DNA from: Haematobia irritans
Lineage: Eukaryota > Arthropoda > Insecta > Diptera > Muscidae
Reading direction: 5' to 3'
Assembly: GCF_050003625.1 (NCBI RefSeq)
Contig: NC_134397.1
Span: 192,407,063 to 192,471,062 of the forward strand
Length of the DNA: 64,000 nucleotides
Below the pieces are notes generated by a model. The model saw nothing but the letters and a program-made list of their open reading frames with translations, was not told the origin of the DNA and did no database searches. Positions 1 to 13,199 of this stretch are shown piece after piece. Numbering within the stretch: position 1 is the stretch's first letter; each line of letters starts with the position of its first letter. The position numbers were made by a program, and so were the translations under genes.

Positions 1-3000
1 CACGAATTAAAGTCCTTTTCGCTCTAGGACGCTTAGTTTAGGAGATATGGGCAAAAGAAGTTTTTCATATAAAAATTGCAATTTTTTTAGGTTTTGGGTG
101 GATTTTTCAATTTTTTGGGGGTGGTCACGAATTAAAGTCCTTTCGCTCTAGGACGCTTAGTTTAGGAGATATGGGCAAAAGAAGTTTTTCATATAAAAAT
201 TTCAATTTTTTTAGGTTTTGGGTGGATTTTTCAATTTTTTTGGGGGTGGTCACGAATTATAGTCCTTTTCGCTCTAGGACGCATATTTGAGGAGATATGG
301 GCAAAATAAATTTTTCATATAAAAATTTAATTTTTTTTAGGTTTTGGGTGGATTTTTCAATTTTTTGGGGATGGTCACGAATTAAAGTCCTTTTAGCTCT
401 AGGACGCTTAGTTTAGGAGATACGGGCAAAAGAAGTTTTTGATATAAAAATTTAAATTTTTTTAGGTTTTGGGTGGATTTTTCAATTTTTTGGGGGTGGT
501 CAGGAATTAAAGTCCTTTTCGCTCTAGGACGCATATTTAAGGAGATATGGGCAAAAGAAGTTTTTCATATAAAAATTTCAATTTTTTTAGATTTTGGGTG
601 GATTTTTCAATTTTTTGGGGGTGGTCACGAATTAAAGTCCTTTTCGCTCTAGGACGCATATTTAAGGAGATATGGGCAAAAGAAGTTTTTCATATAAAAA
701 TTTAAATTTTTTTAGGTTTTGGGTGGATTTTTCAATTTTTTGGGGGTGGTCTCGAATTAAAGTCCTTTTCGCTCTAGAACGCATATTTAAGGAGATATGG
801 GCAAAATAAGTTTTTCATATAAAAATTGCAATTTTGTTAGGTTTTGGGTGGATTTTTAAATTTTTTGGGGATGGTCACGAATTAAAGTCCTTTTCGCTCT
901 AGGACGCATATTTAAGGAGATATGGGCAAAAGAGGTTTTAATATAAAAATTTAAATTCTTTTAGGTTTTGGGTGGATTTTTCAATTTTTTTGGGGTGGTC
1001 AGGAATTAAAGTCCTTTTCGCTTTAGGACGCATATTTAAGGTGATATGGGCAAAAGAAGTTTTTCATATAAAAATTTAAATTTTTTTAGATTTTGGGTGG
1101 ATTTTTTAATTTTTTGGGGGTGGTCACGAATTAAAGTCCTTTTCGCTCTAGGACGCATATTTAAGGAGATATGGGCAAAAGAAGTTTTTCATATAAAAAT
1201 TTCAATTTTTTTAGGTTTTGGGTGGATTTTTCAATTTTTTGGGGGTGGTCACGAATTAAAGTCCTTTTCGCTCTAGGACGCTTAGTTTAGGAAATATGGG
1301 CAAAAGAAGTTTTTCATATAAAAATTGCAATTTTTTTAGGTTTTGGGTGGATTTTTCAATTTTTTGGGGGTGGTCACGAATTAAAGTCCTTTCGCTCTAG
1401 GACGCTTAGTTTAGGAGATATGGGCAAAAGAAGTTTTTCATATAAAAATTTCAATTTTTTTAGGTTTTGGGTGGATTTTTCAATTTTTTTGGGGGTGGTC
1501 ACGAATTATAGTCCTTTTCGCTCTAGGACGCATATTTGAGGAGATATGGGCAAAAGAAGTTTTTGATATAAAAATTTCAATTTTTTTAGGTTTTGGGTGG
1601 ATTTTTCAATTTTTTGGGGGTGGTCACGAATTAAAGTCCTTTTCGCTCTATGACGCTTAGTTTAGGAGATATGGGCAAAAGAAGTTTTTCATATAAAAAT
1701 TTCAATTTTTTGGGTTTTGGGTGGATTTTTCAATTTTTTTGGGGTGGTCAGGAATTAAAGTCCTTTTCGCTCTAGGACGCATATTTAAGGAGATATGGGC
1801 AAAAGAAGTTTTTCATATAAAAATTTCAATTTTTTTAGATTTTGGGTGGATTTTTCAATTTTTTGGGGGTGGTCACGAATTAAAGTCCTTTTCGCTCTAG
1901 GACGCATATTTAAGGAGATATGGGCAAAAGAAGTTTTTCATATAAAAATTTCAATTTTTTTAGGTTTTGGGTGGATTTTTCAATTTTTTGGGGGTGGTCA
2001 CGAATTAAAGTCCTTTTCGCTCTAGGACGCTTAGTTTAGGAGATATGGGCAAAAGAAGTTTTTCATATAAAAATTGCAATTTTTTTAGGTTTTGGGTGGA
2101 TTTTTAAATTTTTTGGGGGTGGTCACGAATTAAAGTCCTTTTCGCTCTAGGACGCTTAGTTTAGGAGATATGGGCAAAAGAAGTTTTTCATATAAAAATT
2201 TCAATTTTTTTAGGTTTTGGGTGGATTTTTCAATTTTTTTGGGGTGGTCAGGAATTAAAGTCCTTTTCGCTCTAGGACGCATATTTAAGGAGATATGGGC
2301 AAAAGAAGTTTTTCATATAAAAATTTCAATTTTTTTAGATTTTGGGTGGATTTTTCAATTTTTTGGGGGTGGTCACGAATTAAAGTCCTTTTCGCTCTAG
2401 GACGCATATTTAAGGAGATATGGGCAAAAGAAGTTTTTCATATAAAAATTTCAATTTTTTTAGGTTTTGGGTGGATTTTTCAATTTTTTGGGGGTGGTCA
2501 CGAATTAAAGTCCTTTTCGCTCTAGGACGCATATTTAAGGAGATATGGGCAAAAGAAGTTTTTCATATAAAAATTTCAATTTTTTTAGATTTTGGGTGGA
2601 TTTTTCAATTTTTTGGGGGTGGTCACGAATTAAAGTCCTTTTCGCTCTAGGACGCATATTTAAGGAGATATGGGCAAAAGAAGTTTTTCATATAAAAATT
2701 TAAATTTTTTTAGGTTTTGGGTGGATTTTTCAATTTTTTGGGGGTGGTCACGAATTAAAGTCCTTTTCGCTCTAGGACGCTTAGTTTAGGAGATACGGGC
2801 AAAAGAAGTTTTTGATATAAAAATTTAAATTTTTTTAGGTTTTGGGTGGATTTTTCAATTTTTTGGGGGTGGTCACGAATTAAAGTCCTTTTCGCTCTAG
2901 GACGCTTAGTGTAGGAGATATGGGCAAAAGAAGTTTTTCATATAAAAATTTCAATTTTTTTAGGTTTTGGGTGGATTTTTCAATTTTTTTGGGGTGGTCA

Positions 3001-3409
3001 GGAATTAAAGTCCTTTTCGCTCTAGGACGCATAATTAAGGAGATATGGGCAAAAGAAGTTTTTCATATAAAAACTTCAATTTTTTTAGATTTTGGGTGGA
3101 TTTTTCAATTTTTTGGGGGTGGTCACGAATTAAAGTCCTTTTCGCTCTAGGACGCATATTTAAGGAGATATGGGCAAAAGAAGTTTTTCATATAAAAATT
3201 TCAATTTTTTAGGTTTTGGGTGGATTTTTCAATTTTTTGGGGGTGGTCACGAATTAAAGTCCTTTTCGCTCTAGGACGCTTAGTTTAGGAGATATGGGCA
3301 AAAGAAGTTTTTCATATAAAAATTGCAATTTTTTTAGGTTTTGGGTGGATTTTTCAATTTTTTGGGGGTGGTCACGAATTAAAGTCCTTTCGCTCTAGGA
3401 CGCTTAGTT
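1..3409 (+). repeat. Leading satellite block with a 3,248-bp repeat of its first kb
   Basis: Rare variants at the window start recur downstream. A CCTTTCGC (one T lost) variant lies near 139, 1388 and 3387. The AAATAAATTTTTC plus AATTTAATTTTTTTT monomer lies near 302 and 3550. The AGAGGTTTT monomer lies near 930 and 4178. The shared spacing of about 3,248 bp means 1 to ~1000 is a duplicate of ~3249-4240. A shorter match at 1,249 bp (ten monomers) indicates a further internal duplication. The left edge is cut by the window, so the true unit is unknown. Confidence 0.8.
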
Positions 3410-6400
3410 TAGGAGATATGGGCAAAAGAAGTTTTTCATATAAAAATTTCAATTTTTTTAGGTTTTGGGTGGATTTTTCAATTTTTTTGGGGGTGGTCAC
3501 GAATTATAGTCCTTTTCGCTCTAGGACGCATATTTGAGGAGATATGGGCAAAATAAATTTTTCATATAAAAATTTAATTTTTTTTAGGTTTTGGGTGGAT
3601 TTTTCAATTTTTTGGGGATGGTCACGAATTAAAGTCCTTTTAGCTCTAGGACGCTTAGTTTAGGAGATACGGGCAAAAGAAGTTTTTGATATAAAAATTT
3701 AAATTTTTTTAGGTTTTGGGTGGATTTTTCAATTTTTTGGGGGTGGTCAGGAATTAAAGTCCTTTTCGCTCTAGGACGCATATTTAAGGAGATATGGGCA
3801 AAAGAAGTTTTTCATATAAAAATTTCAATTTTTTTAGATTTTGGGTGGATTTTTCAATTTTTTGGGGGTGGTCACGAATTAAAGTCCTTTTCGCTCTAGG
3901 ACGCATATTTAAGGAGATATGGGCAAAAGAAGTTTTTCATATAAAAATTTAAATTTTTTTAGGTTTTGGGTGGATTTTTCAATTTTTTGGGGGTGGTCTC
4001 GAATTAAAGTCCTTTTCGCTCTAGAACGCATATTTAAGGAGATATGGGCAAAATAAGTTTTTCATATAAAAATTGCAATTTTGTTAGGTTTTGGGTGGAT
4101 TTTTAAATTTTTTGGGGATGGTCACGAATTAAAGTCCTTTTCGCTCTAGGACGCATATTTAAGGAGATATGGGCAAAAGAGGTTTTCATATAAAAATTTA
4201 AATTCTTTTAGGTTTTGGGTGGATTTTTCAATTTTTTGGGGGTGGTCACGAATTAAAGTCCTTTTCGCTCTAGGACGCTTAGTTTAGGAGATATGGGCAA
4301 AAGAAGTTTTTCATATAAAAATTTCAATTTTTTTAGGTTTTGGGTGGATTTTTCAATTTTTTTGGGGTGGTCAGGAATTAAAGTCCTTTTCGCTTTAGGA
4401 CGCATATTTAAGGAGATATGGGCAAAAGAAGTTTTTCATATAAAAATTTCAATTTTTTAGATTTTGGGTGGATTTTTCAATTTTTTGGGGGTGGTCACGA
4501 ATTAAAGTCCTTTTCGCTCTAGGACGCATATTTAAGGAGATATGGGCAAAAGAAGTTTTTCATATAAAAATTTCAATTTTTTTAGGTTTTGGGTGGATTT
4601 TTCAATTTTTTGGGGGTGGTCTCGAATTAAAGTCCTTTTCGCTCTAGGACGCTTAGTTTAGGAGATATGGGCAAAAGAAGTTTTTCATATAAAAATTGCA
4701 ATTTTTTTAGGTTTTGGGTGGATTTTTCAATTTTTTGGGGGTGGTCACGAATTAAAGTCCTTTTCGCTCTAGGACGCTTAGTTTAGGAGATATGGGCAAA
4801 ATAAATTTTTCATATAAAAATTTAATTTTTTTAGGTTTTGGGTGGATTTTTCAATTTTTTGGGGATGGTCACGAATTAAAGTCCTTTTAGCTCTAGGACG
4901 CTTAGTTTAGGAGATACGGGCAAATGAAGTTTTTGATATAAAAATTTCAATTTTTTTAGGTTTTGGGTGGATTTTTCAATTTTTTGGGGGTGGTCACGAA
5001 TTAAAGTCCTTTTCGCTCTAGGACGCTTAGTTTAGGAGATATGGGCAAAAGAAGTTTTTCATATAAAAATTTCAATTTTTTTAGGTTTTGGGTGGATTTT
5101 TCAATTTTTTTGGGGTGGTCAGGAATTAAAGTCCTTTTCGCTCTAGGACGCATATTTAAGGAGATATGGGCAAAAGAAGTTTTTCATATAAAAATTTCAA
5201 TTTTTTTAGATTTTGGGTGGATTTTTCAATTTTTTGGGGGTGGTCACGAATTAAAGTCCTTTTCGCTCTAGGACGCATATTTAAGGAGATATGGGCAAAA
5301 GAAGTTTTTCATATAAAAATTTCAATTTTTTTAGGTTTTGGGTGGATTTTTAAATTTTTTGGGGGTGGTCACGAATTAAAGTCCTTTTCGCTCTAGGACG
5401 CTTAGTTTAGGAGATATGGGCAAAAGAAGTTTTTCATATAAAAATTGCAATTTTTTTAGGTTTTGGGTGGATTTTTCAATTTTTTGGGGGTAGTCACGAA
5501 TTAAAGTCCTTTTCGCTCTAGGACGCTTAGTTTAGGAGATATGGGCAAAAGAAGTTTTTCATATAAAAATTTCAATTTTTTTAGGTTTTGGGTGGATTTT
5601 TCAATTTTTTTGGGGTGGTCAGGAATTAAAGTCCTTTTCGCTCTAGGACGCATATTTAAGGAGATATGGGCAAAAGAAGTTTTTCATATAAAAATTTCAA
5701 TTTTTTTAGATTTTGGGTGGATTTTTCAATTTTTTGGGGGTGGTCACGAATTAAAGTCCTTTTCGCTCTAGGACGCATATTTAAGGAGATATGGGCAAAA
5801 GAAGTTTTTCATATAAAAATTTAAATTTTTTTAGGTTTTGGGTGGATTTTTCAATTTTTTGGGGGTGGTCTCGAATTAAAGTTCTTTTCGCTCTAGAACG
5901 CATATTTAAGGAGATATGGGCAAAATAAGTTTTTCATATAAAAATTGCAATTTTGTTAGGTTTTGGGTGGATTTTTAAATTTTTTGGGGATGGTCACGAA
6001 TTAAAGTCCTTTTCGCTCTAGGACGCATATTTAAGGAGATATGGGCAAAAGAGGTTTTCATATAAAAATTTAAATTTTTTTAGGTTTTGGGTGGATTTTT
6101 CAATTTTTTGGGGGTGGTCACGAATTAAAGTCCTTTTCGCTCTAGGACGCTTAGTTTAGGAGATATGGGCAAAAGAAGTTTTTCATATAAAAATTTAAAT
6201 TTTTTAGGTTTTGGGTGGATTTTTCAATTTTTTGGGGGTGGTCACGAATTAAAGTCCTTTTCGCTCTAGGACGCTTAGTTTAGGAGATATGGGCAAAAGA
6301 AGTTTTTCATATAAAAATTTCAATTTTTTTAGGTTTTGGGTGGATTTTTCAATTTTTTGGGGGGGGTCACGAATTAAAGTCCTTTTCGCTCTAGGACGCT

Positions 6401-9400
6401 TAGTTTAGGAGATATGGGCAAAATAAGTTTTTCATATAAAAATTGCAATTTTTTTAAGTTTTGGGTGGATTTTTCAATTTTTTGGGGGTGGTCACGAATT
6501 AAAGTCCTTTTCGCTCTAGGACGCTTAGTTTAGGAGATATGGGCAAAAGAAGTTTTTCATATAAAAATTTCAATTTTTTTAGGTTTTGGGTGGATTTTTC
6601 AATTTTTTTGGGGTGGTCAGGAATTAAAGTCCTTTTCGCTGTAGGACGCATATTTAAGGAGATATGGGCAAAAGAAGTTTTTCATATAAAAATTTCAATT
6701 TTTTTAGATTTTGGGTGGATTTTTAAATTTTTTGGGGGTGGTCATGAATTAAAGTCCTTTTCGCTCTAGGACGCATATTTAAGGAGATATGGGCAAAAGA
6801 AGTTTTTCATATAAAAATTTCAATTTTTTAGGTTTTGGGTGGATTTTTCAATTTTTTGGGGGTGGTCACGAATTAAAGTCCTTTTCGCTCTAGGACGCTT
6901 AGTTTAGGAGATATGGGCAAAAGAAGTTTTTCATATAAAAATTTCAATTTTTTTAGGTTTTGGGTGGATTTTTCAATTTTTTGGGGGTGGTCACGAATTA
7001 AAGTCCTTTTCGCTCTAGGACGCATATTTGAGGAGATATGGGCAAAATAAATTTTTCATATAAAAATTTAAATTTTTTTAGGTTTTGGGTGGATTTTTCA
7101 ATTTTTTGGGGGTGGTCACGAATTAAAGTCCTTTTCGCTCTAGGACGCTTAGTTTCGGAGATATGGGCAAAAGAAGTTTTTCATATAAAAATTTCAATTT
7201 TTTTAGGTTTTGGGTGGATTTTTCAATTTTTTTGGGGTGGTCAGGAATTAAAGTGCTTTTCGCTCTAGGACGCATATTTAAGGTGATATGGGCAAAAGAA
7301 GTTTTTCATATAAAAATTTAAATTTTTTTAGATTTTGGGTGGATTTTTCAATTTTTTGGGGGTGGTCACGAATTAAAGTCCTTTTCGCTCTAGGACGCAT
7401 ATTTAAGGAGATATGGGCAAAAGAAGTTTTTCATATAAAAATTTCAATTTTTTTAGGTTTTGGGTGGATTTTTCAATTTTTTGGGGGTGGTCACGAATTA
7501 AAGTCCTTTTCGCTCTAGGACGCTTAGTTTAGGAGATATGGGCAAAAGAAGTTTTTCATATAAAAATTTCAATTTTTTTAGGTTTTGGGTGGATTTTTCA
7601 ATTTTTTGGGGGTGGTCACGAATTAAAGTCCTTTTCGCTCTAGGACGCATATTTAAGGAGATATGGGCAAAAGAAGTTTTTCATATAAAAATTTCAATTT
7701 TTTTAGGTTTTGGGTGGATTTTTCAATTTTTTGGGGGTGGTCACGAATTAAAGTCCTTTTCGCTCTAGGACGCTTAGTTTAGGAGATATGGGCAAAAGAA
7801 GTTTTTCATATAAAAATTGCAATTTTTTTAGGTTTTGGGTGGATTTTTCAATTTTTTGGGGGTGGTCACGAATTAAAGTCCTTTTCGCTCTAGGACGTAT
7901 ATTTAAGGAGATATGGGCAAAAGAAGTTTTTCATATCAAAATTTCAATTTTTTTAGGTTTTGGGTGGATTTTTCAATTTTTTGGGGGTGGTCAGGAATTA
8001 AGGTCCTTTTCGCTCTAGAACGCATATTTAAGGAGATATGGGCAAAAGAAGTTTTTCATATAAAAATTTCAATTTTTTTAGATTTTGGGTGGATTTTTCA
8101 ATTTTTTGGGGGTGGTCACGAATTAAAGTCCTTTTCGCTCTAGGACGCATATTGAAGGAGATATGGGCAAAAGAAGTTTTTCATATAAAAATTTCAATTT
8201 TTTTAGGTTTTGGGTGGATTTTTCAATTTTTTGGGGGTGGTCTCGAATTAAAGTCCTTTTCGCTCTAGAACGCATATTTAAGGAGATATGGGCAAAATAA
8301 GTTTTTCATATAAAAATTGCAATTTTGTTAGGTTTTGGGTGGATTTTTAAATTTTTTGGGGATGGTCACGAATTAAAGTCCTTTTCGCTCTAGGACGCAT
8401 ATTTAAGGAGATATGGGCAAAAGAGGTTTTCATATAAAAATTTAAATTTTTTTAGGTTTTGGGTGGATTTTTCAATTTTTTGAAAAGGAGATATGGGCAA
8501 AAGAAGTTTTTCATATAAAAATTTCAATTTTTTTAGATTTTGGGTGGATTTTTCAATTTTTTGGGGGTGGTCACGAATTAAAGTGCTTTTCGCTCTAGGA
8601 CGCATATTGAAGGAGATATGGGCAAAAGAAGTTTTTCATATAAAAATTTCAATTTTTTTAGGTTTTGGGTGGATTTTTCAATTTTTTGGGGGTGGTCTCG
8701 AATTAAAGTCCTTTTCGCTCTAGAACGCATATTTAAGGAGATATGGGCAAAATAAGTTTTTCATATAAAAATTGCAATTTTGTTAGGTTTTGGGTGGATT
8801 TTTACATTTTTTGGGGATGGTCACGAATTAAAGTCCTTTTCGCTCTAGGACGCATATTTAAGGAGATATGGGCAAAAGAGGTTTTCATATAAAAATTTAA
8901 ATTTTTTTAGGTTTTGGGTGGATTTTTCAATTTTTTGGGGGTGGTCACGAATTAAAGTCCTTTTCGCTCTAGGACGCTTAGTTTAGGAGATATGGGCAAA
9001 AGAAGTTTTTCATATAAAAATTTCAATTTTTTTAGGTTTTGGGTGGATTTTTCAATTTTTTGGGGGTGGTCACGAATTAAAGTCCTTTTCGCTCTAGGAC
9101 GCTTAGTTTAGGAGATATGGGCAAAAGAAGTTTCTCATATAAAAATTGCAATTTTTTTAGGTTTTGGGTGGATTTTTCAATTTTTTGGGGGTGGTCACGA
9201 ATTATAGTCCTTTTCGCTCTAGGACGCATATTTGAGGAGATATGGGCAAAATAAATTTTTCATATAAAAATTTAAATTTTTTAGGTTTTGGGTGGATTTT
9301 TCAATTTTTTGGGGATGGTCACGAATTAAAGTCCTTTTAGCTCTAGGACGCTTAGTTTAGGAGATACGGGCAAAAGAAGTTTTTGATATAAAAATTTCAA

Positions 9401-12400
9401 TTTTTTTAGGTTTTGGGTGGATTTTTCAATTTTTTGGGGGTGGTCACGAATTAAAGTCCTTTTCGCTCTAGGACGCTTAGTTTAGGAGATATGGGCAAAA
9501 GAAGTTTTTCATATAAAAATTTTAATTTTTTTAGGTTTTGGGTGGATTTTTCAATTTTTTTGGGGGTGGTCAGGAATTAAAGTCCTTTTCGCTCTAGGAC
9601 GCATATTTAAGGAGATATGGGCAAAAGAAGTTTTTCATATAAAAATTTCAATTCTTTTAGATTTTGGGTGGATTTTTCAATTTTTTGGGGGTGGTCACGA
9701 ATTAAAGTCCTTTTCGCTCTAGGACGCATATTGAAGGAGATATGGGCAAAAGAAGTTTTTCATATAAAAATTTCAATTTTTTTAGGTTTTGGGTGGATTT
9801 TTCAATTTTTTGGGGGTGGTCTCGAATTAAAGTCCTTTTCGCTCTAGAACGCATATTTAAGGAGATATGGGCAAAATAAGTTTTTCATATAAAAATTGCA
9901 ATTTTGTTAGGTTTTGGGTGGATTTTTAAATTTTTTGGGGATGGTCACGAATTAAAGTCCTTTTCGCTCTAGGACGCATATTTAAGGAGATATGGGCAAA
10001 AGAGGTTTTCATATAAAAATTTAAATTTTTTTAGGTTTTGGGTGGATTTTTCAATTTTTTGGGGGTGGTCACGAATTAAAGTCCTTTTCGCTCTAGGACG
10101 CTTAGTTTAGGAGATATTGGCAAAAGAAGTTTTTCATATAAAAATTGCATTTTTTTTAGGTTTTGGGTGGATTTTTCAATTTTTTGGGGGTGGTCACGAA
10201 TTAAAGTCCTTTTCGCTCTAGGACGCTTAGTTTAGGAGATATGGGCAAAAGAAGTTTCTCATATAAAAATTGCAATTTTTTTAGGTTTTGGGTGGATTTT
10301 TCAATTTTTTGGGGGTGGTCACGAATTATAGTCCTTTTCGCTCTAGGACGCATATTTGAGGAGATATGGGCAAAATAAATTTTTCATATAAAAATTTAAA
10401 TTTTTTTAGGTTTTGGGTGGATTTTTCAATTTTTTGGGGATGGTCACGAATTAAAGTCCTTTTCGCTCTAGGACGCTTAGTTTAGGAGATACGGGCAAAA
10501 GAAGTTTTTGATATAAAAATTTCAATTTTTTTAGGTTTTGGGTGGATTTTTCAATTTTTTGGGGGTGGTCACGAATTAAAGTCCTTTTCGCTCTAGGACG
10601 CTTAGTTTAGGAGATACGGGCAAAAGAAGTTTTTGATATAAAAATTTCAATTTTTTTAGGTTTTGGGTGGATTTTTCAATTTTTTGGGGGTGGTCACGAA
10701 TTAAAGTCCTTTTCGCTCTAGGACGCTTAGTTTAGGAGATATGGGCAAAAGAAGTTTTTCATATAAAAATTTCAATTTTTTTAGGTTTTGGGTGGATTTT
10801 GCAATTTTTTTGGGGTGGTCAGGAATTAAAGTCCTTTTCGCTCTAGGACGCATATTTAAGGAGATATGGGCAAAAGAAGTTTTTCATATAAAAATTTCAA
10901 TTTTTTTAGATTTTGGGTGGATTTTTCAATTTTTTGGGGGTGGTCACGAATTAAAGTCCTTTTCGCTCTAGGACGCTTAGTTTAGGAGATATGGGCAAAA
11001 GAAGTTTTTCATATAAAAATTTCAATTTTTTTAGGTTTTGGGTGGATTTTTCAATTTTTTGGGGGTGGTCACGAATTAAAGTCCTTTTCGCTCTAGGACG
11101 CATATTTGAGGAGATATGGGCAAAATAAATTTTTCATATAAAAATTTAAATTTTTTTAGGTTTTGGGTGGATTTTTCAATTTTTTGGGGGTGGTCACGAA
11201 TTAAAGTCCTTTTCGCTCTAGGACGCTTAGTTTAGGAGATATGGGCAAAAGAAGTTTTTGATATAAAAATTTAAATTTTTTTAGGTTTTGGGTGGATTTT
11301 TCAATTTTTTGGGGGTGGTCACGAATTAAAGTCCTTTTCGCTCTAGGACGCTTAGTTTGGGAGATATGGGCAAAAGAAGTTTTTCATATAAAAATTTCAA
11401 TTTTTTTAGGTTTTGGGTGGATTTTTCAATTTTTTTGGGGTGGTCAGGAATTAAAGTCCTTTTCGCTCTAGGACGCATATTTAAGGTGATATGGGCAAAA
11501 GAAGTTTTTCATATAAAAATTTAAATTTTTTTAGATTTTGGGTGGATTTTTCAATTTTTTGGGGGTGGTCACGAATTAAAGTCCTTTTCGCTCTAGGACG
11601 CATATTTAAGGAGATATGGGCAAAAGAAGTTTTTCATATAAAAATTTCAATTTTTTTAGGTTCTGGGTGGATTTTTCAATTTTTTGGGGGTGGTCACGAA
11701 TTAAAGTCCTTTTCGCTCTAGGACGCTTAGTTTAGGAGATATGGGCAAAAGAAGTTTTTCATATAAAAATTTCAATTTTTTTAGGTTTTGGGTGGATTTT
11801 TCAATTTTTTGGGGGTAGTCACGAATTAAAGTCCTTTTCGCTCTAGGACGCTTAGTTTAGGAGATATAGGCAAAAGAAGTTTTTCATATAAAAATTTCAA
11901 TTTTTTTAGGTTTTGGGTGGATTTTTCAATTTTTTGGGGTGGTCAGGAATTAAAGTCCTTTTCGCTCTAGGACGCATATTTAAGGAGATATGGGCAAAAG
12001 AAGTTTTTCATATAAAAATTTCAATTTTTTTTAGATTTTGGGTGGATTTTTCAATTTTTTGGGGGTGGTCACGAATTAAAGTCCTTTTCGCTCTAGGACG
12101 CATATTTAAGGAGATATGGGCAAAAGAAGTTTTTCATATAAAAATTGCATTTTTTTTAGGTTTTGGGTGGATTTTTCAATTTTTTGGGGGTGGTCACGAA
12201 TTAAAGTCCTTTTCGCTCTAGGACGCTTAGTTTAGGAGATATGGGCAAAAGAGGTTTTCATATAAAAATTTAAATTTTTTTAGGTTTTGGGTGGATTTTT
12301 CAATTTTTTTGGGGGTGGTCACGAATTATAGTCCTTTTCGCTCTAGGACGCATATTTGAGGAGATATGGGCAAAAGAAGTTTTTCATATAAAAATTTAAA

Positions 12401-12482
12401 TTTTTTTAGGTTTTGGGTGGATTTTTCAATTTTTTGGGGGTGGTCTCGAATTAAAGTCCTTTTCGCTCTAGGACGCTTAGTT
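3410..12482 (+). repeat. Higher-order repeat unit A (~9.07 kb)
   Basis: The boundary is a chosen phase, because a tandem repeat has no natural start. Diagnostic variant monomers occur in the same order in units A, B and C. Examples are the AAAATAAA monomer at 3550, the GCTGTAGG monomer near 6639, the TTTCGGAG monomer near 7152, the truncated TTTTTTGAAAAGGAG junction near 8481, the ATTTTGCAA monomer near 10797 and the TATAGGC monomer near 11866. The A-to-B period is 9,073 bp at the left edge. The A-to-C offset stays 18,899-18,900 bp from about 3550 to 12300, so A and C differ by point changes and almost no net indels. Confidence 0.88.
8479..8492 (+). other. Truncated-monomer junction in unit A
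   Basis: CAATTTTTTG is joined directly to AAAAGGAGATATGGG, dropping roughly 55 bp including the conserved GTCCT...AGGAC segment. The same junction occurs near 18306 (unit B), 27381 (unit C) and 31209, so it predates the HOR amplification and serves as a marker of unit register. Confidence 0.85.
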
Positions 12483-13199
12483 TAGGAGATATGGGCAAAA
12501 GAAGTTTTTCATATAAAAATTTCAATTTTTTTAGGTTTTGGGTGGATTTTTCAATTTTTTTGGGGGTGGTCACGAATTATAGTCCTTTTCGCTCTAGGAC
12601 GCATATTTGAGGAGATATGGGCAAAATAAATTTTTCATATAAAAATTTAATTTTTTTTAGGTTTTGAGTGGATTTTTCAATTTTTTGGGGATGGTCACGA
12701 ATTAAAGTCCTTTTAGCTCTAGGACGCTTAGTTTAGGAGATACGGGCAAAAGAAGTTTTTGATATAAAAATTTAAATTTTTTTAGGTTTTGGGTGGATTT
12801 TTCAATTTTTTGGGGGTGGTCAGGAATTAAAGTCCTTTTCGCTCTAGGACGCATATTTAAGGAGATATGGGCAAAAGAAGTTTTTCATATAAAAATTTCA
12901 ATTTTTTTAGATTTTGGGTGGATTTTTCAATTTTTTGGGGGTGGTCACGAATTAAAGTCCTTTTCGCTCTAGGACGCATATTTAAGGAGATATGGGCAAA
13001 AGAAGTTTTTCATATAAAAATTTAAATTTTTTTAGGTTTTGGGTGGATTTTTCAATTTTTTGGGGGTGGTCTCGAATTAAAGTCCTTTTCGCTCTAGAAC
13101 GCATATTTAAGGAGATATGGGCAAAATAAGTTTTTCATATAAAAATTTCAATTTTTTTAGGTTTTGGGTGGATTTTTCAATTTTTTGGGGGTGGTCTCG

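Noticed and set aside
1010..1030. CENP-B box
   Set aside because: The TTTCGCTCTAGGA string does not match the required TTCG...A..CGGG core; only a short CTTTTCG resemblance.
1046..1276. 76-codon open frames beginning ATGGGCAAAAG that recur along the array, and longer 79-102-codon forms
   Set aside because: They span about 1.85 monomers and appear wherever variant monomers lack a stop. The monomer length of 125 is not a multiple of three, so the frame shifts each repeat. No start context, codon bias or conservation beyond the DNA repeat itself.
8390..8605. Minus-strand 62-71-codon frames near 8390, 18215, 27290, 31127, 56654 and 60730
   Set aside because: They are the reverse complement of the satellite, appearing only where a deletion shifts the frame. 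They are copies of one repeat artefact.
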